From assembly GCA_021821185.1 (NCBI GenBank), contig JAKACU010000132.1, positions 1 to 5,194 on the forward strand: a DNA stretch of 5,194 nt, read 5' to 3'. Every line of letters begins with the position of its first letter. Within the stretch, counting starts at the first letter, position 1. The position numbers and the translations under genes were made by a program. Below are positions 5,193 through 5,194 of this stretch, piece by piece. The notes under the pieces were generated by a model, which searched no databases, was not told the DNA's origin, and saw nothing but the letters and a program-made list of their open reading frames with translations. The stretch comes from Bacillota bacterium (GTDB lineage Bacteria > Bacillota > Bacilli > Alicyclobacillales > SLC66).

Positions 5193-5194
5193 AT

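Overview
The window holds one minus-strand operon, read from right to left. It encodes a three-part MacAB-type ABC transport system followed by a gene for a secreted protein that runs off the left edge. The right edge carries the last codons of another minus-strand gene, a strong hairpin terminator and an intergenic promoter region. No convincing plus-strand gene was seen. There are no tRNA or rRNA genes, CRISPR arrays or insertion sequences.

Organism: base composition near 50% G+C, AAGGAG-type ribosome binding sites, frequent TTG/GTG starts, and an exporter of the YknXYZ/MacAB kind next to a Sec-secreted wall or surface protein with no sign of an outer-membrane partner together suggest a Bacillota (Gram-positive) bacterium. 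A moderately high-GC Bacillales lineage such as the Alicyclobacillaceae would fit, but that is an impression from composition and protein style, not a proof.

Layout, in transcription order: (1) 5192-5106, C-terminus of an upstream gene. (2) 5083-5034, a 16-bp hairpin with T-rich flanks that insulates the operon. (3) About 5000-4913, the leader, with a TTCAGG-N5-TTCAGG direct repeat, a weak promoter candidate and a GGGGG ribosome binding site. (4) 4905-2536, a 789-residue membrane fusion protein with an exceptionally long coiled coil and two glycine-rich segments. (5) 2558-1833, the ABC ATPase, starting inside the end of the previous gene. (6) 1830-607, the MacB/FtsX-type permease, 2 nt after the ATPase stop. 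(7) 585-1, a signal-peptide protein with Ig-like domains, 21 nt after the permease stop.

How it may work: the ATPase and permease form the mechanotransmission-type ABC core (MacB class), and the membrane fusion protein sits on the outer face as an extracytoplasmic adaptor. Its predicted helical hairpin has arms of about 160 residues, with proline breaks placed nearly symmetrically, enough in principle to reach through a thick cell wall. The co-transcribed Ig-like secreted protein is either a partner of the exporter, its cargo, or a surface protein made under the same control. The combination of very long adaptor hairpin, glycine-rich insertion and secreted Ig-like partner is the most unusual aspect of the window.
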